DNA of 64,000 nucleotides from Aquimarina sp. AU474 (GTDB lineage: Bacteria > Bacteroidota > Bacteroidia > Flavobacteriales > Flavobacteriaceae): NCBI RefSeq assembly GCF_900312815.1, contig NZ_OMPE01000009.1, forward strand, positions 496,001 to 560,000, written 5' to 3'. Both the position numbers and the translations under genes were made by a program. Under the pieces are notes generated by a model. That model was given only the letters and a program-made list of their open reading frames with translations. It was not told the origin of the DNA and ran no database searches. This document shows, piece after piece, positions 54,301 through 62,215 of the stretch; position 1 is the first letter of the stretch; each line of letters begins with the position of its first letter.

Positions 54301-54686
54301 GAAATTCATGGCAAACAGCCAACATTAACCTATCTGCTTATGTAGGAGGTGGTATAAAACTTAGGTTTAATAGAATTACTGGCTCTACATGGCAAGCAGA
54401 TATTGCAATAGATAACGTATCTGTTACATCTGGAACGACAGCTACCTTTGTAGATACAGCTATCGCACCAACTGCTCAGTTTAGTATTTTCCCTGTACCG
54501 GCGCAAAACATTCTAAATGTAGTGATGCCTAACGCACAAGGAATTCAAGAATACGCTATCTTAAATACTATTGGACAAATAGTAGCAAAAGGAGAGTTTA
54601 CGAATACTATTAATGTAGAAAGTTTAAAAGGTGGGTTATACGTACTTAGAGCAGGTACGCATGTTAAAACTTTTGTGAAAAAGTAA
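51336..54686 (+). CDS. T9SS-exported M4 (thermolysin-like) metalloprotease
   Basis: 1116 residues from the ATG at 51336; the open frame from 51285 starts with TTG and adds 17 non-conserved residues. Signal peptide, FTP/PepSY-type propeptide (to about 220), then the M4 catalytic domain with the zinc motif HEIGH (about 401-405) and the third ligand Glu in GGLNEGFSDIWGA. Then a GEVED domain, one FN3, a MAM-like domain and a T9SS sorting tail ending TFVKK. The accessory domains are close copies of those in the S8 protease upstream. Secreted zinc endopeptidase. Confidence 0.94.
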   Translation: MKKHYKSVILLSAFSLTSLCITAQDSKKGASFKNPGNLIQISEETQSKNSGDIFQKYLNLDKGNTYSFVGQQTDRLGITHETFKQMYNGIPIAFGKAVIDIRNGKKTSMHGEYYNVTGVNTTPKLNNAQAFQRAKTHVGGQEFMWENASASKAMNYSLPKGEIVILPNIDSKDQNGVVTEFNLAYKFDMYVTKPEIFRGYVYIDAINGNALFTQAITKHVGEHSNSVKNLKEIATPNSGISILEAVPFASGTAATRYSGNRTITTRTISGSFALRDDTRGSGVNTYNSGGNNSYPTTNFTDADNNWTAAEFDNAAKDNAALDAHWGAEVTYDYWSSIHSRNSFNGSGAAINSWVHYDNQPGGAGYDNAFWNGSVMTYGDGSSNGTEGNGFFDALTSLDVAAHEIGHAVTTFTANLAYRRESGGLNEGFSDIWGAAVEHYGKGNGNDAAPSAEVWLIGDEIDRRSGSAALRSMSDPKSLGQPDTYRGTNWRPATVAEGCITPIGNPNDPNYNDSCGVHTNSGVLNYWFYLTVAGSASTDGVNDNGDAFTVSGIGMDKGAKIAYRTLNVYLSANSTFLDARNAAIQAVKDLYTAGGAEEQAVTNAWHAVGVGQPFGGGGGTSYCASNGNSVADEYISRVQLGSIDNTSGAGTGGYTDFTSESTSLASGSSNTISVTPTWTGTKYNEGYSVWIDYNQDGDFADPGEQVWTQAATQTTPVSGTFTVPSGATQGATRMRVSMKYNGIPTACESFQYGEVEDYEVVIGGAAPDTQAPSVPNGLSTSSVTETTLTLSWNASTDNVDVTGYDVYQGNSNLGNVTGTSANITGLTANTAYSFRVKAKDAAGNESGFSSTVNVTTAGGGTGAGCTNGITSFPYNEGFENTIGDWTQSTADDINWTVDANGTPSRNTGPSSATQGSYYIFVEASGNGTGYPNKQAIIESPCFDLSSLGSATFSFGYHMYGSNDMGSLAVEASTDEGGTWTSIWSETGNKGNSWQTANINLSAYVGGGIKLRFNRITGSTWQADIAIDNVSVTSGTTATFVDTAIAPTAQFSIFPVPAQNILNVVMPNAQGIQEYAILNTIGQIVAKGEFTNTINVESLKGGLYVLRAGTHVKTFVKK

Positions 54687-54713
54687 AAAAACCTCTAACT
54701 AATCATATTATTG

Positions 54714-54745
54714 CCCCCTCTGGAAAAAATTTCAGAGGGGTTTTT
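54714..54745 (+). terminator. Terminator of the M4 protease gene
   Basis: CCCCTCTG / CAGAGGGG stem followed by T5 on the plus strand, about 28 nt past the stop codon. Confidence 0.8.
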
Positions 54746-54907
54746 GCATTAAAAAAATGATCTTATCCAAGTTTTCTAGCATACGGTTTAAGTATTATTT
54801 AATATAACTTTCTTTCGTACCTTTAGGTATCATAGATTTCTTTGCACAAATCTAAAGACACTACCATAACAGATAGGTGTAATTAACCTTAAAAGATAAT
54901 TTCAAAT

Positions 54908-55237
54908 ATGAAACGTAAATATGTGTTCTTAATATTGGCCATCTTAGGTGTGTGTTATACTTGGTATTTTAATATTCAATTTTATCTCACAGAAGAAAAC
55001 ACCTCTATATTAAATTATATTGCACAAACCAAAACCACTTTTCCTGCCAGGTCCTTTAGTGCTGATTTACTAGTTGTTGTTTTTACATTTTTTGTATGGT
55101 ATATTCCCGATGCTATAAGATTGAAAATAAAATATTGGTGGATTCTTATCCCCTTCACTTTTTTGATAGCAATAGCTTTTACTTTTCCGTTGTATTTATA
55201 CATGAGACAATCTAAATTGGATAAATTAAATACGTAA
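54908..55237 (+). CDS. DUF2834-like small membrane protein
   Basis: 109 residues with three membrane helices (N-terminal YVFLILAILGVCYTWYF; middle DLLVVVFTFFVWYIPDA; last WWILIPFTFLIAIAFTFPLYLYM). The order and the FPLYLYMR ending match the DUF2834 family of unknown function. Not obviously in an operon; the alcohol dehydrogenase-like gene follows 55 nt downstream. Confidence 0.75.
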   Translation: MKRKYVFLILAILGVCYTWYFNIQFYLTEENTSILNYIAQTKTTFPARSFSADLLVVVFTFFVWYIPDAIRLKIKYWWILIPFTFLIAIAFTFPLYLYMRQSKLDKLNT

Positions 55238-55292
55238 CAATTTTGGTACAGAATCGTCGTATAAATAACCTCGCTAAAAACAACTAATCTAG

Positions 55293-56267
55293 ATGAAAGC
55301 GATTGTATGGTCTCGATACGGATCTGCGGATCTTTTACAATATAAGGATGTAGCAAAACCTACTCCTAAAGAAAATGAAGTACTCATCAAAATACACGCT
55401 GCAACGGTAACTGCTGGAGATTGCGAATTACGAAGATTTGATATCGCCCCATGGATATGGCTTCCTGTGCGATTATACGTTGGCGTATTCAAGCCCAGAA
55501 TCAAAATACTAGGGCAAGAATTATCTGGCGAAGTTGAAGCTGTGGGTCAAAACGTTACTCAATTCAAAAAAGGAGATTTGATTTTTGCCGAAGCTGGGTT
55601 TAAAGGAGCCTATGCACAATATACTTGCCTACCTACTACTCTAGCAATGGCTATTAAACCATCAAATATGACTTTTGATGAAGCAGCCACTATCTCTACC
55701 GGAGGGATTAATGCACTACATTTTCTTAGAAAAGCAAAAGTGAGTGCTGGTCAAAAAATTCTCATTAATGGCGGCGGCGGAAGTATTGGCACGTATGCTG
55801 TTCAAATTGCTAAAAATTTTGGAGCCATTGTTACTGGTGTAGATAGTGCTCAAAAATTAGATATGCTTTCTTCTATTGGAGCAGATCATGTTATTGATTA
55901 TAAAAAAGAAGATTTTACCGAGAATGGTAAAAAATATGATGTCATTATTGATATAGTCGGGACTAGTTCATTTTCTCGAAGTATCCAATCTCTAAACAAA
56001 GATGGTAGATACGTTTTAGGCAACCCAAAATTCGTAGGGATGATCAAAGGAGTATGGACCTCTGCAACAACCAATAAAAAAGTCATATTTGCGCTAGCCA
56101 AAGGAAATATAGAAGATTTTGACTATCTCAAAAAACTAATCGAAGAAGGAAAACTAATATCTGTAATCGATAAAAAATATCCACTATCACAAGTTCCAGA
56201 AGCCCATCACTATGTTGAAAAGGGTTATAAAAAAGGGAATCTAGTCATCACAATACCTCATTCTTAA
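55293..56267 (+). CDS. MDR-family NAD(P)-dependent oxidoreductase
   Basis: 324 residues of the medium-chain dehydrogenase/reductase family (quinone-oxidoreductase type, no zinc-binding Cys cluster): GroES-like domain with GQELSGEVEAVGQNVTQFKKGD, Rossmann domain with INGGGGSIGTYAVQIAKNFGA (about 150-172), C-terminal YKKGNLVITI. Acts on quinones or enones. Likely NADPH dependent. Followed by an AraC regulator gene 90 nt on. Confidence 0.9.
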   Translation: MKAIVWSRYGSADLLQYKDVAKPTPKENEVLIKIHAATVTAGDCELRRFDIAPWIWLPVRLYVGVFKPRIKILGQELSGEVEAVGQNVTQFKKGDLIFAEAGFKGAYAQYTCLPTTLAMAIKPSNMTFDEAATISTGGINALHFLRKAKVSAGQKILINGGGGSIGTYAVQIAKNFGAIVTGVDSAQKLDMLSSIGADHVIDYKKEDFTENGKKYDVIIDIVGTSSFSRSIQSLNKDGRYVLGNPKFVGMIKGVWTSATTNKKVIFALAKGNIEDFDYLKKLIEEGKLISVIDKKYPLSQVPEAHHYVEKGYKKGNLVITIPHS

Positions 56268-56357
56268 TCGTACTACAAATTTAGATATATCTATTAGGAA
56301 ACCTATATTCTTTTCAATTACTATATTAGGGTTATCATTTATCAATACGACTATGCT

Positions 56358-57188
56358 ATGACTTTTGAAACGCATACGCTTAAAAACCCATTGGATATAT
56401 TTATTGAATCTATATTCCATTTTAAAGATTTTACTCCAGATCACTCTATAGAACGGGTAGTACCTACCGGTCATCTATTTATCATTTTTGAATTGGATAA
56501 TATAGTAAGGCATACGTATGATAATATTACGCTTAAGCCCAATGGAACGTATTCTAAAGTATGGGTCTCCGGTATGCACAAAAATTACTTATCCATTTCT
56601 GCACACCAAAATTCTGAAATGTTTGTGATACAATTTAAACCTTATGGTGGTTTTCCTTTTTTTCATTCTTCAATTGATCAACTCAACGATCAAGTGATTG
56701 CTGCAGAAACAATTTTTGGTAGTGAAATTTTAGACCTACGTACGGTACTATTAGAAAAATCAACATCTCAAGAAAAATTTATGGCTGCTGATCAATGGCT
56801 AACTCAACGATATGATATCCAAAAAGTACCAGGCCCAGAACTTCTAAATACGATTTCGGCCTTTGCCAATGAACCTATTGCGAATCACAATACCATTGTA
56901 GAAGCATACCCCAAAACTCAAAAACATCTCATTAATCAATTCAAGAAATTTTGCGGTTTAACTCCAAAATTATTTCACAGAATTATTCGCTTTAACGAAA
57001 TCTTGCAGCTTATTCATACCCAGCAAAAAATACAATGGTCTCAAATAGCATATCAATGTGGATATACTGATCAATCACATTTTATTAAAGAGTTTAAAGA
57101 ATTTTCGGGTTTCAATCCTCAAGAATTTATTACCCTTGAATTTAATAAGGATGAGCCCAATTTTTTTCCCTTAGATAAGAAAGGTTAA
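56358..57188 (+). CDS. AraC-family transcriptional regulator
   Basis: 276 residues: N-terminal beta-rich sensing region (HSIERVVPTGHLFIIFELDN, SISAHQNSEMFVIQFKPYGGFPFF), C-terminal AraC HTH (about 175-265) with IIRFNEILQLIHTQ, WSQIAYQCGYTDQSHFIKEFKEF and GFNPQEF. Soluble; unlike the three regulators at 6.8-13 kb it has no membrane segment. Same strand as the oxidoreductase gene and may control it. Confidence 0.88.
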   Translation: MTFETHTLKNPLDIFIESIFHFKDFTPDHSIERVVPTGHLFIIFELDNIVRHTYDNITLKPNGTYSKVWVSGMHKNYLSISAHQNSEMFVIQFKPYGGFPFFHSSIDQLNDQVIAAETIFGSEILDLRTVLLEKSTSQEKFMAADQWLTQRYDIQKVPGPELLNTISAFANEPIANHNTIVEAYPKTQKHLINQFKKFCGLTPKLFHRIIRFNEILQLIHTQQKIQWSQIAYQCGYTDQSHFIKEFKEFSGFNPQEFITLEFNKDEPNFFPLDKKG

Positions 57189-57249
57189 TTTTTTACTATC
57201 ACAGTTTTGGTGTATCATCTAATTTAGTCTATCTAAAATTATAATCCTT

Positions 57250-57816
57250 ATGAAAAAATATACTATCTCGATTATTTTGATATGCTTTCCATTATTAATG
57301 ATAGGTCAAAGTCGTATTCAATCTGTTGTAGATTCAACAGATACTAACAACATTGTTTTAAAACAAACTTTTGAAATTAATGTGGTCATAGACTCTGTCT
57401 GGAATGCTTATACCACTGCACGTGGTTGGAAAAAATGGGCAGTTCCGTTGGCTGAAATAGATTTTAAAATAAATGGCCTTATCAGAACTAATTACAATGC
57501 GAAAGGAAGCATTGGTGATGATTCGACAATAACGCTACACATCATAAATTACATCCCTAAAAAGATGTTAACGCTACAAGCAGAACTTACCAAAAACTTT
57601 CCCGAATTTATGAAAGAAGATGCCAAAGATTTATTCAACATTATTACATTCGAAGAGTTAGCCCCTAATCGTACGAGAGTTGTTTCGTATGGTGTAGGTT
57701 ATAAAAACAATAAAAAATACAAATCTCTACTACAATTTTTTATTAAAGGGAATGAACAATCTTATACTAATCTTATTACCTATTTAGAAACTGGAAAACC
57801 TTCTTTAAAATATTAA
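57250..57816 (+). CDS. SRPBCC/AHSA1-like protein with signal peptide
   Basis: 188 residues: N-terminal signal (ISIILICFPLLMIG), then an SRPBCC-type helix-grip fold (VVIDSVWNAYTTARGWKKWAVPLAEIDFKING, TRVVSYGVGY, GNEQSYTNLITYLETG). Such domains bind hydrophobic ligands. Precedes the DUF4287 gene by 3 nt, so the two are co-transcribed. Confidence 0.82.
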   Translation: MKKYTISIILICFPLLMIGQSRIQSVVDSTDTNNIVLKQTFEINVVIDSVWNAYTTARGWKKWAVPLAEIDFKINGLIRTNYNAKGSIGDDSTITLHIINYIPKKMLTLQAELTKNFPEFMKEDAKDLFNIITFEELAPNRTRVVSYGVGYKNNKKYKSLLQFFIKGNEQSYTNLITYLETGKPSLKY

Positions 57817-57819
57817 CTT

Positions 57820-58362
57820 ATGGATAACGCTTTGCAAACAATGATTAATAATATGCCAGAAAAAACTGGTAAATCACTAGATGAATGGAAAAAAATTCTA
57901 CACTCAAAACCCTTTACAAAACATGGTGAAGCAGTTAAATTTTTAAAAGAAGAGCATGGTGTCACTCATGGATTTGCTAATACCATTGTTACTTTATCCA
58001 AAGAAAATAATGACTCACCTAATGATCTGGTAAACAACCAATACAAAGGCAAAGAAAGTCTAAAACCAATATACGAAAAACTCTTAAAGGCAATAGCCGT
58101 TTTTGGAAACGATGTTATTAAAACGCCAAAAAAAGCAAGTGTAAGTATGATTAGAAAAAAACAATTTGCACTTATAAAACCCGCCACCAAAACTAGAATA
58201 GATCTTGGCTTAAAATTAAAAGATAAGCCCATTACAAATCGACTCGAAAACTCAGGACCTTTTGGTAGTATGTGCACCCACAGAGTAAAATTATCAAATA
58301 TAGAAGATATTGACGATGAGCTTATCAAATGGCTCAAAGAAGCTTATGAAAAGGCAAATTAG
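57820..58362 (+). CDS. DUF4287/DUF5655 protein
   Basis: 180 residues: DUF4287 at the N-terminus (MPEKTGKSLDEWKKILHS, HGEAVKFLKEEHGVTHGFANTIV) and a DUF5655-type C-terminal domain (VSMIRKKQFALIKPATKTRIDLGLKL, MCTHRVKLSNIEDID). Cytoplasmic, no known function. Pairs with the SRPBCC gene. Confidence 0.88.
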   Translation: MDNALQTMINNMPEKTGKSLDEWKKILHSKPFTKHGEAVKFLKEEHGVTHGFANTIVTLSKENNDSPNDLVNNQYKGKESLKPIYEKLLKAIAVFGNDVIKTPKKASVSMIRKKQFALIKPATKTRIDLGLKLKDKPITNRLENSGPFGSMCTHRVKLSNIEDIDDELIKWLKEAYEKAN

Positions 58363-58574
58363 AAATTCTAACCCAAAAAAAGAAACGTTAATAAAAGGTC
58401 CCGTATGTTAAAATAAATCTCTATATTCGCATTCGAAATACCTTCACACTCACCATTTTATAGGCTTCTTTTAAAATTATTCTCAAAAACGTTTTTTGAC
58501 AAGAATTCTGTGATCAATTTTTGATCATAAGATATTCCATAATGTTAACGCATAATACTAACCATACTTTTGGC
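58363..58574. other. Intergenic stretch before the structured element
   Basis: AT-rich with no gene, promoter box or repeat that I can support. Confidence 0.4.
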
Positions 58575-58722
58575 GCAGAACTTATGTTCTGCCCAGCTTG
58601 CTGGTAACTATATCGAAGGACTTACTCGAATCTACATGTCCATGGACAAATATATAATTCGAGTCTGTTGGGGGGACACAACGGACATATAGTTACCGAA
58701 CTCCCCCTCCGACTGGAGGGGG
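58575..58722. repeat. Structured intergenic element of nested inverted repeats
   Basis: A 148-nt chain of stems. GCAGAAC/GTTCTGC (58575-58592) and CCAGC/GCTGG (58593-58604) come first. GGTAACTATAT (58603-58613) pairs with ATATAGTTACC (58687-58697) as a closing stem. Inside it lie ACTCGAAT/ATTCGAGT (58624-58664), itself enclosing the palindrome TGTCCATGGACA, and GTCTGTTG/CAACGGAC (58663-58686). The element ends with CCCCCTCC/GGAGGGGG (58703-58722) before an AT-rich tract. This could be a three-way-junction RNA or a non-autonomous mobile element. No transposase or coding frame is near. Confidence 0.65.
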
Positions 58723-58817
58723 ATTATTTTACATTGTATTTATCAAATAAATAATACTTGTAAAAACAATTGAAAATGGTACTTTTATACAGTTACGTAA
58801 GTAACTAAAATCAGAAT

Positions 58818-59768
58818 ATGAAACAACTATTACGAATAGTATTTGTCCTCCTTGCTTCAATATCTGCGTTCAGTCAAACTGAACAAAATACTGGTTCCAA
58901 TATTGTAAACCAACATACAGAAAAACATGTTGTAATTCCTGGTACCAAATTATCTATAATTCCGCCAGAAGAATTTGAAGTCGCCACTAACTTTACAGGA
59001 TTAGAGAAAAAAGATGTTTCTGTTATTCAAATTTACGATTTAGTAGGTGGCAATTTTCTAAAAAACGCCTCAATATTTAGCAAACAAACTTTTGAAGATA
59101 AAGGCGCAAAGGTTTTTGATTACCAAGAGATTACTATCAATGGCTTTGCTGCAAAATTTATTCACATGCAGGGAAATCCTGAAGTTAAAGGATATAGTCT
59201 TGTATTTGGGGATACTACATTTTCTGCCATGATTATGGCTTTGTACCCAGCAGAAGATACGCAAACGGGATTACAAATAAAGAAAGCCCTGTTTTCATCA
59301 ATTTATGAAAAGGATAAACCTATTGATCCATTAGAAGCTGCCTTTTTTGAGCTTGACGATTCTAAAACTAAATTTAAATACGCTAGCTCTGCAGCTAATA
59401 TGTTCATCTATTCTGCCGATGGGATCAAAAAATCAAATTATAAAGATGAATCCATGTTGATTGTTATGCCTATCCCTACTGATAGCGAAATGACTCCTAA
59501 GAATGTATCGGATCAAATGATCGATGGCCTCAAGGGTAATGGATTAACTAACGTTAAAGTAATTAGCACATCTGAAGAGAAGTTAAATGATTATCCAGCT
59601 TATCAAATTCAAGTTGAAGGCGTAATGAATGGATACGCAAGTACCGTGCTAGTACAAACAGTAACACACGGAGAAAACACAGTGGTGATTGAAGGGTTTT
59701 CGAAAGAGAAATCAGCGGCAGTAATCGAAGATTTTAAAGCATTAATTGCTACTATAAAAATGAAATAA
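58818..59768 (+). CDS. Exported hypothetical protein
   Basis: 316 residues; signal peptide MKQLLRIVFVLLASISAFSQ. No recognised domain. The body is a mixed alpha/beta protein with two similar halves of beta strands and a helix (for example FLKNASIFSKQTFEDKGAKVFDYQEI and GLTNVKVISTSEEKLNDYPAYQIQ). Related proteins occur in flavobacteria; function unknown. Monocistronic plus-strand gene following the structured element. Confidence 0.7.
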   Translation: MKQLLRIVFVLLASISAFSQTEQNTGSNIVNQHTEKHVVIPGTKLSIIPPEEFEVATNFTGLEKKDVSVIQIYDLVGGNFLKNASIFSKQTFEDKGAKVFDYQEITINGFAAKFIHMQGNPEVKGYSLVFGDTTFSAMIMALYPAEDTQTGLQIKKALFSSIYEKDKPIDPLEAAFFELDDSKTKFKYASSAANMFIYSADGIKKSNYKDESMLIVMPIPTDSEMTPKNVSDQMIDGLKGNGLTNVKVISTSEEKLNDYPAYQIQVEGVMNGYASTVLVQTVTHGENTVVIEGFSKEKSAAVIEDFKALIATIKMK

Positions 59769-59775
59769 TAGTTTT

Positions 59776-60489
59776 TTAGATAGAAACTACCTCATCCTCC
59801 TCTAATAATTCTTCTTGACGTAGACGAAGTAATATTTGAGCTACTGCAATAGTATCTTTTTCGCAGTACACAATGATTCGATCTATATCTTGTTCTTCAT
59901 AATACACCGCTCTTACCTGACTACCATCGATATCATCCTTTGGCGACGGAATTCCTAAAATACCTGTAAGCAGTTTTAAAGATGTATAGTGTTTATAATC
60001 CCCAAATTTCCATAAGTCTAAGGTATCTAAATGGGCGACCTCCCATGGTTTTTTCCCAAAAAGGTTTAGTTTAAATGGTAAGGCAATAGAATGAATAATC
60101 ATTCTTCTTGCTATATATGGAAAATCAAACTCTTTCCCATTATGCGCACAAAGCAGGTGATGCGGTTTACTAAAATGGGTTTCTAAGAGGTTTTTAAAAT
60201 CAAGGAGTAATTGTTTTTCCTCACCATAGAAAGAAGTTGTTCTAAATGATCTTGTTTCACCTTTAAACCTAAAATACCCAACTGAGATACATACTATTTT
60301 TCCGAATTCTGCCCAGATACCTGCTCGTTCATAAAATTCTTCGGGTGAGAAATCTTCTTTGCGTTGATATTTGGTTTTATCGGCCCAAAGGTACTTCATC
60401 TCTTCGCTAAGATCATTAAAACCTTCATGTTCAGGAACCGTTTCAATATCTAAAAACAGTATATGTTCAAGGTTAATCTTATGCAGCAT
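59776..60489 (-). CDS. 3'-5' exonuclease, PolB-like (DEDDy)
   Basis: 237 residues; exo motif I FLDIETVPE (Asp14, Glu16), motif II AHNGKEFDFPYIARRM, motif III near IIVYCEKDTIAVAQI. Matches the predicted 3'-5' exonuclease PolB-like family often found in Bacteroidota. Its start overlaps the end of the serine hydrolase gene by 11 nt. Stand-alone exonuclease of DNA metabolism; exact role unknown. Confidence 0.88.
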   Translation of the reverse strand: MLHKINLEHILFLDIETVPEHEGFNDLSEEMKYLWADKTKYQRKEDFSPEEFYERAGIWAEFGKIVCISVGYFRFKGETRSFRTTSFYGEEKQLLLDFKNLLETHFSKPHHLLCAHNGKEFDFPYIARRMIIHSIALPFKLNLFGKKPWEVAHLDTLDLWKFGDYKHYTSLKLLTGILGIPSPKDDIDGSQVRAVYYEEQDIDRIIVYCEKDTIAVAQILLRLRQEELLEEDEVVSI

Positions 60490-61639
60490 TCTCTAACATT
60501 TTGTAAGCCTCATCAATAAATATAAAGAAGTCATCTGTAAAAGATTCTCCAGGCATAAAATCACCTCTATTATGTCCTAATCGTACAATAATTATATCAT
60601 CCTCAGGAATACAAATTACATATTGCCCTAAAATACCACGCATAGCAAAAATCTTCTTATCGAGATGATCCGATATCCAAAAACCATATCCGTACATATC
60701 ATCATTTTCAAATCTTGGTTTTGTGGCCAAATCTGTAAACTCTGCAGGTAGTATACGTTTTCCAGCAAAAATTCCTTTATTCTTAAATAACACTCCAAAT
60801 CGAGCAAAATCACGAGCATTACTAGCTACACAACAATACGCTTTTTCCATTCCGCTATCTTCACTATCTAACTGCCAAATAGCATCTTGTTCCATACCCA
60901 TGGGTTTCCAAAAACTTTCACTTAGATAGGTAGACAAACTCTTTCCTGTTGCTTTTTCGATTACCATTCCTAATAATTGGGTATTCCCACTAAGGTATTT
61001 GAATTCTTGTCCTGGCTCTTCTTCAACTTCTAATCCTAATAATACTTCTCTAATATCAGTATCATAATAAGCTTTTGCCGTAATCGAAAATGGGCTCTTA
61101 TAACTTTCTTCCCAATTAAGACCAGAGGACATCGATGATAAATCTCCAACTGTAGTTTTTGCCGCAAGACCTTCAGAAAATTTTGGAAAAAAATCTCCCA
61201 GCGGTTGATCAAGATTTTTAATATATCCATCCATAATGGCCTTACCCAACATGGCAGTCACCATACTTTTTGCCATAGAAAACGAATTAGTTTTTGAGGT
61301 CGTACCATATCCATCGGCATAATTCTCGTACCAAATACTATCATTTTTAATAATCATAAAAGCAACAGTACCAAGCTTTTCATTTGTTGTGTCCAACCTT
61401 TCTGTACTTGTTACGCTATTATAATTCTCATGGATAGCCCAAGGCATTGTACCATTACCTTTAGCAATCGTTCGGTTATCAAAATGAGTATAATCATCCA
61501 GATAGGCGGTGTTATGACCAGTCATATAGACCACACGTACTCCTTTTAAAATGTATTCTGAATCAAAAATATATAGCAGAGCTACCAATAATATAATAAG
61601 GGCCAATACCCCTTTTAGAAATTTTTTAAGAATTCGCAT
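60479..61639 (-). CDS. Serine beta-lactamase-like hydrolase
   Basis: 386 residues; N-terminal membrane anchor or signal (GVLALIILLVALLYIF). Catalytic SxxK motif Ser121-Met-Ala-Lys124, YxN-like motif in YLSGNTQLLG, and LGHNRG near the C-terminus. A class C beta-lactamase/esterase-like fold. Precedes the PolB-like exonuclease gene; no obvious functional link. Confidence 0.9.
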   Translation of the reverse strand: MRILKKFLKGVLALIILLVALLYIFDSEYILKGVRVVYMTGHNTAYLDDYTHFDNRTIAKGNGTMPWAIHENYNSVTSTERLDTTNEKLGTVAFMIIKNDSIWYENYADGYGTTSKTNSFSMAKSMVTAMLGKAIMDGYIKNLDQPLGDFFPKFSEGLAAKTTVGDLSSMSSGLNWEESYKSPFSITAKAYYDTDIREVLLGLEVEEEPGQEFKYLSGNTQLLGMVIEKATGKSLSTYLSESFWKPMGMEQDAIWQLDSEDSGMEKAYCCVASNARDFARFGVLFKNKGIFAGKRILPAEFTDLATKPRFENDDMYGYGFWISDHLDKKIFAMRGILGQYVICIPEDDIIIVRLGHNRGDFMPGESFTDDFFIFIDEAYKMLENAA

Positions 61640-61735
61640 GTGTCGCTAAATTTGATGTACTAAGTTAAAAAAATAAACTTCATACAGAAGAGAACATTTC
61701 TAATTGTAAGTAAATAATAATATACACCAGTTTTT

Positions 61736-62215
61736 CTAAAACAAAGACTGTTGTTTTACGGGACTTTCATGCTCTAGCAACCATTTTTTTCGCCACAAAC
61801 CTCCTGCATACCCGGTAAGCGATCCGTCACTACCAATAACTCTATGACAGGGAACAATAATCCAAAGTGGATTTTTACCATTGGCACTTGCTGCAGCGCG
61901 TATCGTTTTGGGGTCTCCTAATCGTTTGGCAATATCAAGATATGATAATGTTTTACCAAAAGGGATTTTGAGGAGTTCTTGCCATACTTTTTTCTGAAAA
62001 TCTGTTCCCGAAGGATTAAGCTTAAGTTCAAACGTAGTTCTTTTACCTTCAAAATACTCTTGAAGCTGAGCTACCGTATCCTGCAAATAGTCAGGAATAT
62101 CTGTAGAGGGATTATTTGGAGATTCTTTGGTAACAGAAACAGCTGTAATACCTTCTTCATTACCAGATATTGTAGCAATCCCCAAAGGAGTTTCTATATA
62201 GGCAGTTTGTATCAT
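61736..62215 (-). CDS. ogt: Methylated-DNA--protein-cysteine methyltransferase
   Basis: 159 residues: the acceptor Cys123 in IIVPCHRVIGSDGSLTGYAGG and the DNA-binding helix IRAAASANGKNP. Repairs O6-alkylguanine by irreversible transfer of the alkyl group to Cys. Ogt-type single-domain form. Overlaps the start of the CNNM-type gene stop by 4 nt. Confidence 0.95.
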   Translation of the reverse strand: MIQTAYIETPLGIATISGNEEGITAVSVTKESPNNPSTDIPDYLQDTVAQLQEYFEGKRTTFELKLNPSGTDFQKKVWQELLKIPFGKTLSYLDIAKRLGDPKTIRAAASANGKNPLWIIVPCHRVIGSDGSLTGYAGGLWRKKWLLEHESPVKQQSLF

